Source of the DNA: Campylobacter showae
Lineage (GTDB): Bacteria; Campylobacterota; Campylobacteria; Campylobacterales; Campylobacteraceae
Reading direction: 5' to 3'
NCBI RefSeq assembly: GCF_004803815.1
Contig: NZ_CP012544.1
Coordinates: 1,240,001-1,304,000 of the forward strand
DNA length: 64,000 bases
In this document: in pieces, positions 63,716 through 64,000 of the stretch
Layout: every line of letters starts with the position of its first letter
Position numbering within the stretch: the stretch's first letter is position 1
Made by a program: the position numbers and the translations under genes
The notes under the pieces: generated by a model
Seen by the model: the letters and a program-made list of their open reading frames with translations, nothing else
What the model was told of the DNA's origin: nothing
Database searches by the model: none

Positions 63716-63907
63716 TTAGCGTGACTGTTTTCTCATTGTTCTTAGCGTAGAAGCAGCTACTTTGATCTTTCTCGTAGTGCCGTCCTCTAGCGTAACGCGG
63801 ATGGTTCTTAGGTTTGGTAAAAACCTTCTTTTTGTTCTGTTTTTGGCGTGGCTGACGTTGTTGCCTACCATCGGACCTTTACCTGTTATTGCGCATACTC
63901 TTGACAT
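63716..63907 (-). CDS. rpmB: 50S ribosomal protein L28
   Basis: 63 aa. [20 protein letters not shown] at the N-terminus, then T-K-R-R-F-L-P-N-L. Length and sequence are typical. First gene of the run into the K+ channel gene. The right edge of the window (63908-64000) holds its leader only. Confidence 0.98.
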   Translation of the reverse strand: MSRVCAITGKGPMVGNNVSHAKNRTKRRFLPNLRTIRVTLEDGTTRKIKVAASTLRTMRKQSR

Positions 63908-64000
63908 ATTTGTTTCCTTAAAAATAAAAATTTCTGCTGATTTTATCCAAAATAAACAAAATAAAAGCTTAAAGCCGCTTTTACAAACGCGTTAGTTTTT

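Overview
The window looks like a chromosomal segment of a Campylobacter of the higher-GC oral group (rectus/showae/curvus/concisus type). This is inferred from recognisable orthologues (PEB4, CjaA, PgbA-type protein, Cys-rich Hcp/Sel1 proteins, RclC-like protein, agmatine-to-putrescine enzymes), from gene orders I know from epsilonproteobacteria (nth/peb4/fba; M23 peptidase/pgbA-type/glcD; uvrB/two small ORFs/pilin/priA; rpmB/K+ channel/DUF465), and from the very frequent palindromic word AAATTT, usually as AAATTTGA. I see no rRNA or tRNA gene and no CRISPR array.

Layout. 1-1.4 kb: an ankyrin-repeat gene cut by the window edge and one unknown gene. 1.4-8.2 kb: a six-gene minus-strand operon peb4, fba, MotA/TolQ-like, OmpA/MotB-like, ACC-deaminase-like, hisD, divergent from nth. 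9-10.4 kb: a gene broken by an in-frame TAG. 10.7-13.8 kb: Tat-exported transglutaminase, MerT-like, MerP-like, pepD. 14.3-17.7 kb: aguA, a cation-efflux gene, a small phosphatase and aguB. 17.8-21 kb: a polar amino-acid ABC transporter with the CjaA binding protein. 21.4-23.4 kb: groESL under a sigma70 promoter and CIRCE. 23.5-32.4 kb: an AsmA-like giant, three tandem Hcp-like genes, a NUDIX hydrolase, mgtE and an M23 peptidase with an extraordinary sequon-rich tail. 32.5-37.5 kb: PgbA-type, GlcD-like, a small accessory cluster, a YihY-type membrane protein. 37.5-42 kb: ispG, a PIN toxin pair, dnaB and comEC in one direction. 42-47 kb: MBOAT acyltransferase with partner, DUF4272, RclC-like. 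47-53 kb: priA, two pseudopilins, small coiled-coil genes, uvrB. 53.4-57.8 kb: a phosphatase, a molybdopterin reductase between direct repeats, a lipoprotein. 57.9-64 kb: argO, ppk, a dead IS1595-type element, a tiny membrane ORF, DUF465, a K+ channel, rpmB.

Most unusual content. (1) A dispersed ~120 bp element that folds into a long hairpin sits within 0-7 nt of the stop codon of pepD, aguB, the DUF4272 gene, uvrB and ppk, always antisense to that gene. Its stems change sequence between copies but keep pairing, and single substitutions are G.U on one strand only, which suggests which strand folds. (2) A second hairpin family follows hisD and the glcD-like gene in the same way. (3) The M23 peptidase carries a 217-residue tail in which all 15 N-X-S/T sites have Asp/Glu at -2, the Campylobacter PglB glycosylation sequon. 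(4) The ACC-deaminase-like gene has its conserved N-terminus encoded upstream of any ordinary start codon. (5) A complete IS with 8-bp target duplications separates a promoter from a 25-codon ORF.
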